A stretch of 9,583 nucleotides of DNA, from NCBI GenBank assembly GCA_023247575.1, contig JAHFGE010000052.1, forward strand, positions 1 to 9,583, written 5' to 3'. Numbering within the stretch: the stretch's first letter is position 1; each line of letters begins with the position of its first letter. A model generated the notes under the pieces. It was given only the letters and a program-made list of their open reading frames with translations, was not told where the DNA came from and did no database searches. A program made the position numbers and the translations under genes. The stretch comes from Candidatus Omnitrophota bacterium. Lineage in GTDB: Bacteria > Omnitrophota > Gorgyraeia > Zapsychrales > Fredricksoniimonadaceae. Positions 1 through 5,502 of this stretch are shown piece after piece.

Positions 1-1
1 C

Positions 2-58
2 ATCCGTCGCAAGCTCAATAAACTTCTGGCTAAAAAGTTTCCGGAAATCAAACTGTGA
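2..58 (+). CDS. C-terminal end of an upstream gene, possibly SufD (partial)
   Basis: The frame is open from the window edge and ends in TGA at 56-58. It encodes 18 residues, IRRKLNKLLAKKFPEIKL, a basic amphipathic tail. Fourteen bases separate it from the sufS start, so the two are probably co-transcribed. In suf operons the gene just before sufS is very often sufD (or sufB), and those proteins tend to end in a short charged helix, so SufD is a reasonable guess. That is inferred from context: the visible residues are too few to identify a family. Confidence 0.5.
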   Translation: MRRKLNKLLAKKFPEIKL

Positions 59-72
59 GGGGAGGCACGGCG

Positions 73-1299
73 ATGGAGTCTATTTTTGATGTCCAACGTT
101 ACCGGGCGGATTTTCCCAACCTCAAAATCAATGTTCACGGCAAGCCTTTGGTTTATCTGGACAATGCGGCCACCACCTTGAAGCCCCGTTGCGTTATTGA
201 TGCTGTCAATGCTTATTATGTCACCGGCGTATCCAATGTGCACCGGGGCGTACATTACCTCAGTGAACAGGCGACCGCTGCTTTTGAATATTCTCGCCAC
301 GTGGTACGTCAATTTATCCATGCGCGTAAAGTTCAAGAGGTCATTTTTACTAAAGGCGCTACCGAATCCTTAAATCTGGTAGCGCAGTCATATGGTTGTC
401 GGCTGAAACCAGGCGATGAAATCATCATTTCTCATATGGAACACCATTCCAATATCGTGCCATGGCAAATGCTTGCCCAGCAAACTGGATGTGTGCTTAA
501 AATTATCCCCATGAATCAAAATGGGGAACTTATTATGGAAGAGTACCAGAAACTTCTCTCTGACAAGACCAAGATTGTCTCCATCGTCTGGGTGTCGAAT
601 TCACTGGGAACTGTCAATCCGGTTAAAGCCATTATTGAGGCCGCGCACAAAGCAGGTGCCATTGCCATCATTGATGCCGCTCAGGCTGTTACTCATACTC
701 CTGTGAATGTGCAGGACTTGGACTGCGATTTTTTGGTATTTTCCGGCCATAAAATTTTTGGTCCCACTGGGGTTGGCGTGCTTTATGGAAAAGAAAAATG
801 GCTGGAGACTATGCCGCCTTATCAAGGAGGCGGGGATATGATTAAAAGTGTGACTTTCGCTAAAACCACTTACAATGATTTACCTTATAAGTTTGAGGCT
901 GGAACGCCGCCCATTGCCGAAGTCATTGGTTTGCGCTCTGCCCTGGAATATATTCAGACCATTCCTTGGGATAGCATCAAGCAATACAAAAATGAGCTTT
1001 TAGAGTATACAACTCAGAGACTTTCCTCCATCCCACATGTTCGCATCATAGGGACGGCTAAGGAAAAGACTTCCATAGTCTCCTTTGTTGTCGATGGTAT
1101 TCATCCCCATGATTTGGGGACACTGGTTGATCATGACGGCGTAGCGGTGCGTACTGGTCATCATTGTACTCAGCCGGTCATGGAATTTTTTAAGGTGCCG
1201 GCTACGGCCCGGGCTTCGCTGGCCTTTTACAATACAAGGGAAGAGATTGATATTTTAGCCAGGGCGGTCGCTCGAGCGCGGGAGGTGTTTGAAGCGTAG
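73..1299 (+). CDS. sufS: SufS-type cysteine desulfurase (group II)
   Basis: This PLP enzyme of 408 residues removes sulfur from L-cysteine as an enzyme persulfide for Fe-S cluster assembly in the cytoplasm. The ATG at 73 follows a strong GAGGGGAGG at 57-65; a GTG at 55 in the same frame overlaps the previous stop and lacks such a site. Visible landmarks are the N-terminal YLDNAATTLKP (28-38), the cofactor-stacking histidine in HMEHHSN (H124), DAAQAVTHTPV (201-211), the Schiff-base lysine in SGHKIFGPTG (K227), FEAGTPP (274-280), and the catalytic cysteine in RTGHHCTQP (C365). The RxGHHC form marks group II (SufS) rather than IscS/NifS. Length and residue spacing match E. coli SufS (K226, C364). 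It is followed by its usual partner sufU. The gene is intact with no missing key residue. Confidence 0.97.
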   Translation: MESIFDVQRYRADFPNLKINVHGKPLVYLDNAATTLKPRCVIDAVNAYYVTGVSNVHRGVHYLSEQATAAFEYSRHVVRQFIHARKVQEVIFTKGATESLNLVAQSYGCRLKPGDEIIISHMEHHSNIVPWQMLAQQTGCVLKIIPMNQNGELIMEEYQKLLSDKTKIVSIVWVSNSLGTVNPVKAIIEAAHKAGAIAIIDAAQAVTHTPVNVQDLDCDFLVFSGHKIFGPTGVGVLYGKEKWLETMPPYQGGGDMIKSVTFAKTTYNDLPYKFEAGTPPIAEVIGLRSALEYIQTIPWDSIKQYKNELLEYTTQRLSSIPHVRIIGTAKEKTSIVSFVVDGIHPHDLGTLVDHDGVAVRTGHHCTQPVMEFFKVPATARASLAFYNTREEIDILARAVARAREVFEA

Positions 1300-1320
1300 G
1301 GGCGAACCGTCGGTTCGCCC
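1300..1320. repeat. Perfect inverted repeat between sufS and sufU
   Basis: GGGCGAACCG at 1300-1309 and CGGTTCGCCC at 1311-1320 are exact reverse complements around a single base; in practice a 9-bp stem with a 3-base loop would form. It begins directly after the sufS stop. There is no T-run after it, so it is not a classical terminator. It could be an mRNA-stabilising or attenuating hairpin within the operon, or a copy of a dispersed small palindrome. Confidence 0.8.
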
Positions 1321-1337
1321 GTACAGGGAATAATCTT

Positions 1338-1784
1338 ATGAGAGATGAATTGTATCAGCAGACGATTCTGGAACATAACCGTGCACCTCGCAATTTTAAG
1401 AAATTGGAAGGCGCCACCCACACGGCCGAAGGTTATAATCCCTTGTGCGGTGACCATTTATGGATTTATATGAAGGTAGCTCCCCAAAATATTATTGAAG
1501 AAGTTTCTTTTGAAGGAACCGGTTGTGCCATTTCCAAGGCTTCCGCCTCTATGATGACACAAGCTTTAAAGGGCAAGACCGTGGCGGAGGCCAAAGTTTT
1601 ATTTGACCAATTCCATAAGCTTGTTATAGGTCAACTAAAACCTGACCACCAGCCTCATCATTTAGGCAAGTTAACGGTCTTTTCAGGGATCTGGCAATAT
1701 CCTTCCAGGGTTAAATGTGCGGTGCTGTCCTGGCATACCATGAATGGGGCCTTGGAAAATAAAAAAGAAATTTCAACGGAATAA
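1338..1784 (+). CDS. sufU: SufU, Fe-S assembly sulfur-transfer protein
   Basis: SufU of SufS/SufU systems is a zinc protein that accepts persulfide sulfur from SufS; it resembles IscU but mainly acts as a sulfur-transfer partner. The 148 residues fit the usual size. The N-terminus YQQTILEHNRAPRNF is typical. The three metal-ligand cysteines and the aspartate are present: C37 and D39 in NPLCGDH, C63 in GTGCAISKASASMM, and C127 in RVKCAVLSWHTM. The extra segment before the last cysteine (about 97-120), which separates SufU from IscU, is also present. The ATG at 1338 has a modest upstream AGGGA (1325-1329). It lies 38 bases after sufS, past a hairpin, and its stop is 4 bases before moaA, so the three genes are most likely one transcript. 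Confidence 0.95.
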   Translation: MRDELYQQTILEHNRAPRNFKKLEGATHTAEGYNPLCGDHLWIYMKVAPQNIIEEVSFEGTGCAISKASASMMTQALKGKTVAEAKVLFDQFHKLVIGQLKPDHQPHHLGKLTVFSGIWQYPSRVKCAVLSWHTMNGALENKKEISTE

Positions 1785-1788
1785 AAAT

Positions 1789-2799
1789 ATGAGGGATCAA
1801 TTTAATCGCCCGCTGCACGATTTGCGGATTTCGGTTCTTGACCGATGCAATTTCCGCTGTCCCTATTGCATGCCCGCCGAACAGTTTCATCATACGTATG
1901 AGTTTTTTAAAACAAATGAATGGTTAAGTTTTGAGGAAATCGAGCGTTTGGCCAGAATTTTTGTATCTTTAGGTGTTAAAAAATTACGTTTGACTGGCGG
2001 CGAGCCTTTGCTCAGGCCTGACATTGACCAGATCATCCAGCGTTTATCCACTTTGGAAGGAATCGATGATTTGGCTTTAACCACCAATGGGGCTTTGCTG
2101 GCTTTGTGGGCTCCCAAATTAAAAGCAGTGGGATTGCAGAGATTGACAGTCAGTCTGGATACTTTAGACAGGGAAATTTTCTCCCATATGAGTGGAGGCC
2201 GCGGCCATCTCGAAGAAGTCCTGGAAGGAATTCAAGCCGCGCAAGCGGTCGGGTTCAAGAGCATTAAAATCAATACCGTCCTGCAGCGCGGGGTTAATGA
2301 CCATACCATTTTGGATTTGGTGCAGCATTTTCGTGGGTCAGGGCATACGCTGCGTTTTATTGAGTATATGGATGTGGGCAATCAAAACGGTTGGGATTAT
2401 CAATATGTGATCCCTTCACAGGAGATTGTTGGGATGATCAATAAACGTTTCCCCCTGGAGAGGATAGGGGGGACAGAGGGTGGAGAAACATCCGAACGCT
2501 ATCGCTATAAAGATGGCGCCGGCGAAATCGGCTTTATCTCGTCGGTCACTCATGCTTTTTGCGGCACCTGCAATCGGCTGCGGTTGTCCGCGGATGGGAA
2601 AATGTACACCTGCCTTTTTGCTACCCACGGCATAGATTTACGTGCGCCTTTAAGAGCAGGCGCCGGCGATGCATCCTTAAAGGATTTGATTCGCACCACC
2701 TGGACCCAGCGCCAGGATCATTATTCCGAGCTTCGTTTACAAATCCGCCAGCAAAAATATCAAGAACCTAAGGTAGAAATGTATCGCATTGGAGGTTAA
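1789..2799 (+). CDS. moaA: MoaA, GTP 3',8-cyclase (molybdenum cofactor synthesis)
   Basis: This radical SAM enzyme converts GTP to 3',8-cyclo-GTP, the first step of molybdopterin synthesis; MoaC does the next. The product has 336 residues. The N-terminal SAM cluster motif CNFRCPYC gives C20, C24 and C27; LTGGEPLLRP (68-77) is the SAM-binding GGEP element. The C-terminal second [4Fe-4S] cluster has C258 and C261 in FCGTCNR and C275 in KMYTCLF. The chain ends in Ile-Gly-Gly; the terminal GG is required for activity in characterised MoaA proteins. The ATG at 1789 is chosen because the radical SAM domain starts right after it; upstream codons in the same frame overlap sufU and add an unconserved lysine-rich stretch. 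The Shine-Dalgarno is weak (GGA at 1778-1780), so translation may be coupled to sufU, which ends 4 bases earlier. Confidence 0.97.
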   Translation: MRDQFNRPLHDLRISVLDRCNFRCPYCMPAEQFHHTYEFFKTNEWLSFEEIERLARIFVSLGVKKLRLTGGEPLLRPDIDQIIQRLSTLEGIDDLALTTNGALLALWAPKLKAVGLQRLTVSLDTLDREIFSHMSGGRGHLEEVLEGIQAAQAVGFKSIKINTVLQRGVNDHTILDLVQHFRGSGHTLRFIEYMDVGNQNGWDYQYVIPSQEIVGMINKRFPLERIGGTEGGETSERYRYKDGAGEIGFISSVTHAFCGTCNRLRLSADGKMYTCLFATHGIDLRAPLRAGAGDASLKDLIRTTWTQRQDHYSELRLQIRQQKYQEPKVEMYRIGG

Positions 2800-2853
2800 C
2801 TTAAGAATTCCCTGATAGCTTTAACTTCTGAGTTTTGGATAAGCGTATCACAG

Positions 2854-3075
2854 TTGCTTAGTTCCTTAAGTAGGCAAGAAAAGAAAGACCTTGCAAAGGA
2901 ATTTGTAGAATTGGCTCGCGATTTTAACGGTGTTTCATTGGACAGGATTGTTTCTGTAAAGAAGCAAAACCCTAATGTTGCCGAATTTGTAAGGTGGCGA
3001 AGGTTTAAGTTGATAACAGACAGCAGTATGTGTTATTATTTAATAAACGAACGGAGAATTCATGCCTACAATTAG
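2854..3075 (+). CDS. Small hypothetical protein of unknown family
   Basis: I do not recognise this protein. It would have 73 residues from a TTG at 2854 with no convincing ribosome binding site. The frame stays open all the way back to the moaA stop (2797-2799), with no ATG or GTG, so the start is uncertain; CTG at 2812 is the other in-frame candidate and a lost 5' end is possible. The product is mostly charged and helical-looking (SRQEKKDLAKEFVELARDF), with a basic centre (RWRRFKL) and the end INERRIHAYN. Its last 14 bases overlap the start of the DUF4160 gene, and the promoter proposed for that gene lies inside its 3' end. It may be an upstream partner in that cassette or a remnant. Composition is A+T-rich like the following two genes and unlike moaA. 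Confidence 0.4.
   Translation: MLSSLSRQEKKDLAKEFVELARDFNGVSLDRIVSVKKQNPNVAEFVRWRRFKLITDSSMCYYLINERRIHAYN
3010..3039 (+). promoter_or_regulatory. Candidate sigma-70-type promoter for the DUF4160-DUF2442 pair
   Basis: TTGATA at 3010-3015 (5 of 6 to the -35 consensus) is followed after 18 bases by TATTAT at 3034-3039 (5 of 6 to -10), with an extended -10 TG at 3031-3032. Transcription would start near 3046, giving a leader of about 16 bases that carries the CGGAG ribosome site before the ATG at 3062. It was found by eye and is unproven. Confidence 0.45.
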
Positions 3076-3322
3076 TATTTTTTTAGGAATCAGCATTCGA
3101 ATGTATTTTGATGAACATGTGCCTGCTCACTTTCACGCTTACTATGGAGAAGAATCCATTGCCATAGAGATCGAAACGTTACGAATTTTGAAAGGAAACA
3201 TTCCTCCAAGGGTTCTAGGTTTGGTATTGGAATGGGCGTCTTTACATAAGAAAGAGTTATTAGAAGATTGGGCTTTAGCGGAAGCCCATAAACCATTAAG
3301 AGACATTAGACCTTTAATATAG
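3062..3322 (+). CDS. DUF4160 domain protein
   Basis: This 86-residue protein matches the DUF4160 family from end to end: an N-terminal GISIRMYFDEH, the family hallmark PAHFHAYYGE (21-30; usually PPHFHV.YG), a central KGNIPPR (44-50) and a C-terminal LEWASLHKKELLEDW (56-70). The start is well supported by CGGAG at 3052-3056, five bases before the ATG. DUF4160 genes are very often paired with a DUF2442 gene, as here, nine bases apart. The pair behaves like a small mobile cassette across bacteria and has been suspected of being toxin-antitoxin-like; I know of no settled biochemical function. The surrounding A+T-rich composition and its insertion after moaA suggest acquisition. Confidence 0.88.
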   Translation: MPTISIFLGISIRMYFDEHVPAHFHAYYGEESIAIEIETLRILKGNIPPRVLGLVLEWASLHKKELLEDWALAEAHKPLRDIRPLI

Positions 3323-3331
3323 GATTTGATT

Positions 3332-3565
3332 ATGGAAAAAGTATCGCAAGTCAAGGTGTTAGATAGTTATCGTCTAGAAGTGGTTTTTAATGACGGAGTA
3401 AAAGGAATTGTTTCTCTTTCTGATCGTCTTTTTGGTCCTGTTTTCGAACCATTGAAAGATCCCGCCTTTTTTTCTCAAGCTAAAGTTGATGAGTTTGGTG
3501 TGATTACTTGGCCTAATGGTGCTGATTTAGCTCCAGATGCCCTTTATGAACGCCTGAAGCACTAA
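3332..3565 (+). CDS. DUF2442 domain protein
   Basis: The 77-residue product fits DUF2442 over its length: VKVLDSYRLEVVFNDGVKG (7-25), a middle FGPVFEPLKDPAFFSQAKVD, and the characteristic end ITWPNGADLAPDALYERL (58-75). The ATG at 3332 has AGGA at 3321-3324, seven bases upstream; a TTG two codons earlier (3326) is less likely. It is the usual partner of DUF4160, which ends ten bases before this start, so both should be translated from one message. Some DUF2442 proteins resemble DNA-binding partners of small modules, but no helix-turn-helix is obvious here and I would not assign a role. Confidence 0.88.
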   Translation: MEKVSQVKVLDSYRLEVVFNDGVKGIVSLSDRLFGPVFEPLKDPAFFSQAKVDEFGVITWPNGADLAPDALYERLKH

Positions 3566-3635
3566 TATTTTTGGTCCCCTCTCTTGAAAGCGGCGGGGCC
3601 GTCAGCCTTTGGATAGAATCAATATCCAGGGCTTT

Positions 3636-3737
3636 ATGCCGACGATTATCGATATCAAGCCTATCAATTTACCAGAGTTGCTAGGGCTTAATCCGGCTAA
3701 AGAAGAAGAGTTTTTGGAGAAATTAGCGGGTGTTTAA
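3636..3737 (+). CDS. Very short ORF (33 residues), possible gene remnant
   Basis: An ATG at 3636 opens 33 codons ending in TAA at 3735-3737: MPTIIDIKPINLPELL, then an acidic helix-like AKEEEFLEKLAGV. The frame remains open upstream to 3588, so it could be the tail of a decayed gene. There is a weak CCAGGG at 3626-3631 but no spacing typical of a real start. The composition looks protein-like, yet I recognise no family. It lies in the 250-base gap between DUF2442 and the toxin-antitoxin pair. Confidence 0.25.
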   Translation: MPTIIDIKPINLPELLGLNPAKEEEFLEKLAGV

Positions 3738-3746
3738 GAAAGTCTA

Positions 3747-3755
3747 TGCTATAAT
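3747..3755 (+). promoter_or_regulatory. Extended -10 promoter of the toxin-antitoxin pair
   Basis: TGCTATAAT at 3747-3755 is a perfect extended -10 element (TG, one base, TATAAT). No good -35 hexamer is found 16-18 bases upstream, which extended -10 promoters tolerate. The predicted start near 3762 gives a leader of about 55 bases before the antitoxin ATG at 3817. Confidence 0.6.
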
Positions 3756-3781
3756 TTCATTGAGGCCGTAAAGCTCCGTTA

Positions 3782-3804
3782 GGGCCAATGGCCCCTTTAT
3801 GGGG
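3782..3804 (+). promoter_or_regulatory. Two mutually exclusive hairpins in the antitoxin leader
   Basis: GGGCC (3782-3786) can pair with GGCCC (3790-3794) around AAT. Alternatively CCCC (3792-3795) can pair with GGGG (3801-3804) around TTTAT, which would cover the start of the GGGGAGG ribosome site. The two share bases and cannot form together. The region could alternatively serve as the palindromic operator for antitoxin binding. The stems are visible; a regulatory function is inference. Confidence 0.35.
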
Positions 3805-3816
3805 AGGTAGGATTAT

Positions 3817-4023
3817 ATGACTATTCAAACAGAATATTTAGTTGATGAAAAAGGTCACAAGAAATCCGTTGTTTTGTCTTTTCGAGATTATTTAAGACTC
3901 GTGGATTATATGGAAGACCTAGAAGATGCCGTTGATTTAAAAAAAACCCGTCAATCAGCCACGAAATTTATCGATTTTGATACCCTGCGTAATATGTACA
4001 AGAAGCAAGGACGTCTTAAATAA
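3817..4023 (+). CDS. RelB/Phd-YefM-like antitoxin
   Basis: This 68-residue protein precedes a RelE-like toxin and fits the small antitoxin type that begins YLVDEKGHKKSVVLSFRDYLRLVDYMEDLEDAVDL (residues 7-41 as shown in two parts: the dimerising beta and helix region, then an acidic helix). The tail, with FIDFDTLRNMYKK (51-63), is the part expected to wrap the toxin. The ATG at 3817 follows GGAGG (3803-3807). It should neutralise the toxin by direct binding and, as in the family, repress the shared promoter. Its TAA overlaps the toxin ATG by one base (TAATG), giving tight translational coupling. Confidence 0.85.
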   Translation: MTIQTEYLVDEKGHKKSVVLSFRDYLRLVDYMEDLEDAVDLKKTRQSATKFIDFDTLRNMYKKQGRLK

Positions 4024-4274
4024 TGTACCGCGTCATTATTGAACAAAAAGCCCTCAAAGAAATAGATGCCCTTCCCAATGATGTTCTTCAACTAGTGTTT
4101 GATGCTATTGATGATCTTAAGACAGAGCCGCGACCACATGGGGTTAAAAAGTTGGTTGGCCAAGTTGGATGGCGGCTAAGGGTTCGTCATTATAGGATCC
4201 TTTATATTATTGATGATAAAGCCAAATTGATTACGATTTATCGGGTCAAACATCGCAAAGAGTCCTATCGTTAA
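4023..4274 (+). CDS. RelE/ParE-superfamily toxin (type II)
   Basis: The 83-residue product has the RelE fold signature: YRVIIEQKALKEIDALP (2-18), a helix with DAIDDLKTEPRPHGVKKL (27-44), then GWRLRVRHYRILYIIDD (49-65) and the end IYRVKHRKESYR (72-83). Family members of this kind are mostly ribosome-dependent mRNA endonucleases. Basic and aromatic residues used in RelE-type catalysis have counterparts here (R51, R53, R58, K79, Y82), which favours RNase activity over the gyrase-targeting ParE type, though sequence alone cannot settle this. The gene is full length and looks intact. The start overlaps the antitoxin stop by one base, and no separate ribosome site is evident. Confidence 0.88.
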   Translation: MYRVIIEQKALKEIDALPNDVLQLVFDAIDDLKTEPRPHGVKKLVGQVGWRLRVRHYRILYIIDDKAKLITIYRVKHRKESYR

Positions 4275-4296
4275 CTTGACGAAAGCATTGTAAAGC

Positions 4297-4325
4297 TTGC
4301 GTAATTTTGCTTAAAGCATTAAAAT
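4297..4325 (+). promoter_or_regulatory. Weak candidate promoter upstream of the 4336 gene
   Basis: TAAAAT at 4320-4325 (5 of 6 to -10) has TTGCGT at 4297-4302 (3 of 6 to -35) with a 17-base spacer. Transcription would begin about 4332, just before the ATG at 4336, implying an almost leaderless message; this agrees with the absence of a Shine-Dalgarno there. AAAGCATT occurs twice nearby (4282-4289 and 4313-4320). Confidence 0.25.
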
Positions 4326-4335
4326 ACATTTCATT

Positions 4336-4557
4336 ATGCATATTGATGCCAAGAAACTTTTACGCAATAAAAAAGTCATGGCGGAAATTAACCGCCATAA
4401 ATGGTTGGAAAGTGAAATTGCCGGCTATGATATTGGTTTTGAAATGGCGGCGGAAGATTGGCTAAAAAAGCATGCCGCAGCCTGGGTGGCGTATCATTTG
4501 AAAAAATCCTCAAAAAAGAAATCCTCTGCAAGCACTTCGAAGAAAAAACGGTCATAA
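4336..4557 (+). CDS. Small lysine-rich protein of unknown function
   Basis: This is a 73-residue cytoplasmic-looking protein with no signal peptide or membrane segment. The ordered part, IDAKKLLRNKKVMAEINRH followed by KWLESEIAGYDIGFEMAAEDWLKKHAAAW (residues 22-50), looks like two or three amphipathic helices with a conserved-looking core; the last 20 residues are almost only Lys and Ser. That tail suggests nucleic acid or acidic partner binding, which is inference. The ATG at 4336 has no clear ribosome site. The stop lies three bases before the TPM gene, so the two are very likely co-expressed. I do not recognise the family with confidence. Confidence 0.7.
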   Translation: MHIDAKKLLRNKKVMAEINRHKWLESEIAGYDIGFEMAAEDWLKKHAAAWVAYHLKKSSKKKSSASTSKKKRS

Positions 4558-4560
4558 AAC

Positions 4561-5319
4561 ATGAATAAAAGGTTGTTGTATTTAAATCTCCTGACAGCAT
4601 TGTTGGTCTGTATGTTTAGCGGCCAGGTCTGGGCCAAAAGCTCGACGGGTTTACCTGCTTCTGCTGCAGGTTATGTCAATGATTTTAGCGGCGTCATCGA
4701 GCCTCAAGACCAGCAAACCATTCATGCCATGGCCTCGGCGCTCGATAATAAGACGTCCGCCCAGGTGGCTGTTGTCACCGTCGACAGTACTCAACCAGAA
4801 TCCATTGAGCAATACGCCGTCAAACTTTTTCAAAAATGGGGCATTGGGCAAAAGGGCAAAGACAATGGAGTTTTATTTTTAATTGTCCGTCGGGACCATA
4901 CTTTGCGCATTGAAGTCGGTTATGGGTTGGAAGGAACCTTAACCGATGCCATCAGTTCCCAAATTATCCATCAGATCGTCGTACCGGAATTTAAACAGGG
5001 GCGCATGTCTTCTGGGATTTTGCAAGGGGCCCAAGCCATCATCAGCCTGATTGCGAAAGAATATGGGGTGGCCATTACCGGCCAGGAAACGGCCGTTTAT
5101 AACAGCCTTCATCAGGATACGTCGGGATTTTGGATGATTATCTTCGTGTTCTTATTGATTTTTATGTTCTATGCGTTTTCTTTTAACCGTCCCGGTCTAG
5201 GTTGGTATATGGTTGGTGGAGGCTTTGGTGGTGGTTGGTCGGGCGGTGGTTCAGGAGGCGGCTTTGGCGGTTTTGGCGGAGGCATGAGTGGTGGTGGAGG
5301 GGCTAGTGGAGGCTGGTAA
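4561..5319 (+). CDS. TPM-domain (YgcG-like) secreted, membrane-anchored protein
   Basis: The 252 residues form a signal peptide (about 1-25, cleavage likely after QVWA), a TPM domain (about 38-165), one transmembrane helix (about 190-207) and a Gly/Ser-rich tail ending in GASGGW. TPM hallmarks are GYVNDFSGVI (37-46), WGIGQKGKDNGVLFLIV (93-109), IEVGYGLEG (117-125) and VPEFKQG (141-147). This architecture is that of the YgcG family: the TPM domain faces outward and the Gly-rich tail inward. The biochemical role is not firmly known; related TPM domains have been linked to photosystem repair in plants (Psb32/TLP18.3) and to phosphatase-like activity. The family is commonly encoded beside lemA, as here, but lemA usually comes first. 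Translation may be coupled to the preceding small gene, since there is no clear Shine-Dalgarno. Confidence 0.92.
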   Translation: MNKRLLYLNLLTALLVCMFSGQVWAKSSTGLPASAAGYVNDFSGVIEPQDQQTIHAMASALDNKTSAQVAVVTVDSTQPESIEQYAVKLFQKWGIGQKGKDNGVLFLIVRRDHTLRIEVGYGLEGTLTDAISSQIIHQIVVPEFKQGRMSSGILQGAQAIISLIAKEYGVAITGQETAVYNSLHQDTSGFWMIIFVFLLIFMFYAFSFNRPGLGWYMVGGGFGGGWSGGGSGGGFGGFGGGMSGGGGASGGW

Positions 5320-5323
5320 ATGA

Positions 5324-5365
5324 GGCCATGATTTACGGAAACGTAGTGACGTAAATCATATGGCC
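5324..5365. repeat. Imperfect inverted repeat after the TPM gene
   Basis: GGCCATGATTTACG (5324-5337) pairs with CGTAAATCATATGGCC (5350-5365) apart from a two-base bulge, with a 12-base loop. It starts five bases after the TPM stop. No T-run follows, so it is not an obvious intrinsic terminator. It is the first of a run of palindromes filling 5320-5502. Confidence 0.75.
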
Positions 5366-5371
5366 GAATTT

Positions 5372-5396
5372 ATCCCGAGGCCTTAGGCCGAGGGAT
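5372..5396. repeat. Palindromic element, copy A (ATCCCGAGG...CGAGGGAT)
   Basis: ATCCC (5372-5376) pairs with GGGAT (5392-5396), and an inner GGCC pairs with GGCC around TTA. The outer ends ATCCCGAGG and CGAGGGAT are identical to those of the element at 6092-6118, and TCCCTCGT at 5425 is the inverted form, so these look like members of one small dispersed family. Confidence 0.7.
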
Positions 5397-5424
5397 CAAT
5401 TATATAAAACTTTTTATGAGGAGG

Positions 5425-5461
5425 TCCCTCGTCTCTGAAAGAAATTATTGGAGACTTGGGA
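5425..5461. repeat. Palindromic element, inverted copy B
   Basis: TCCCTCGTCTC (5425-5435) pairs with GAGACTTGGGA (5451-5461) except for two central bases. The left arm is the reverse complement of the CGAGGGA end of the copies at 5372 and 6092. A 12-base string, GGGATCAATTAT, occurs at 5392-5403 and again at 5458-5469, bracketing this element. Confidence 0.6.
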
Positions 5462-5463
5462 TC

Positions 5464-5490
5464 AATTATCCCGCCTTCGGCGGTCTAATT
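5464..5490 (+). repeat. Hairpin immediately before the lemA ribosome site
   Basis: AATTA (5464-5468) and CCGCC (5471-5475) pair with GGCGG (5479-5483) and TAATT (5486-5490), with TC/TC mismatches between the two stem parts and a TTC loop. The GAGAGGA ribosome site of lemA begins at the next base (5491). It shares the CCCGCC...GGCGG core with the hairpin at 6071-6091. An effect on lemA translation is possible but unproven. Confidence 0.65.
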
Positions 5491-5502
5491 GAGAGGAATA
5501 AT

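Noticed and set aside
55..72. GTG at 55 as the sufS start
   Set aside because: It overlaps the upstream stop and lies within the ribosome binding sequence; the ATG at 73 is correctly spaced from GAGGGGAGG.
2797..2799. Read-through of the moaA stop into the in-phase downstream frame
   Set aside because: MoaA must end in free Gly-Gly for activity and does so here; being in phase has a one-in-three chance.
3573..3600. GGTCCCC...GGGGCC stem after DUF2442 as a terminator
   Set aside because: The loop is long, the stem is bulged and no T-run follows on the + strand.
4561..4640. Lipoprotein signal at Cys17 of the TPM protein
   Set aside because: The residues before the cysteine (LLV) do not fit a lipobox, which needs Gly, Ala or Ser at -1; the VWA site fits signal peptidase I.
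5416..5502. N-terminal extension of LemA from the ATG at 5416
   Set aside because: The stretch is made of palindromic elements, would precede the membrane anchor with an unrelated sequence, and the ATG at 5503 has a strong ribosome site.
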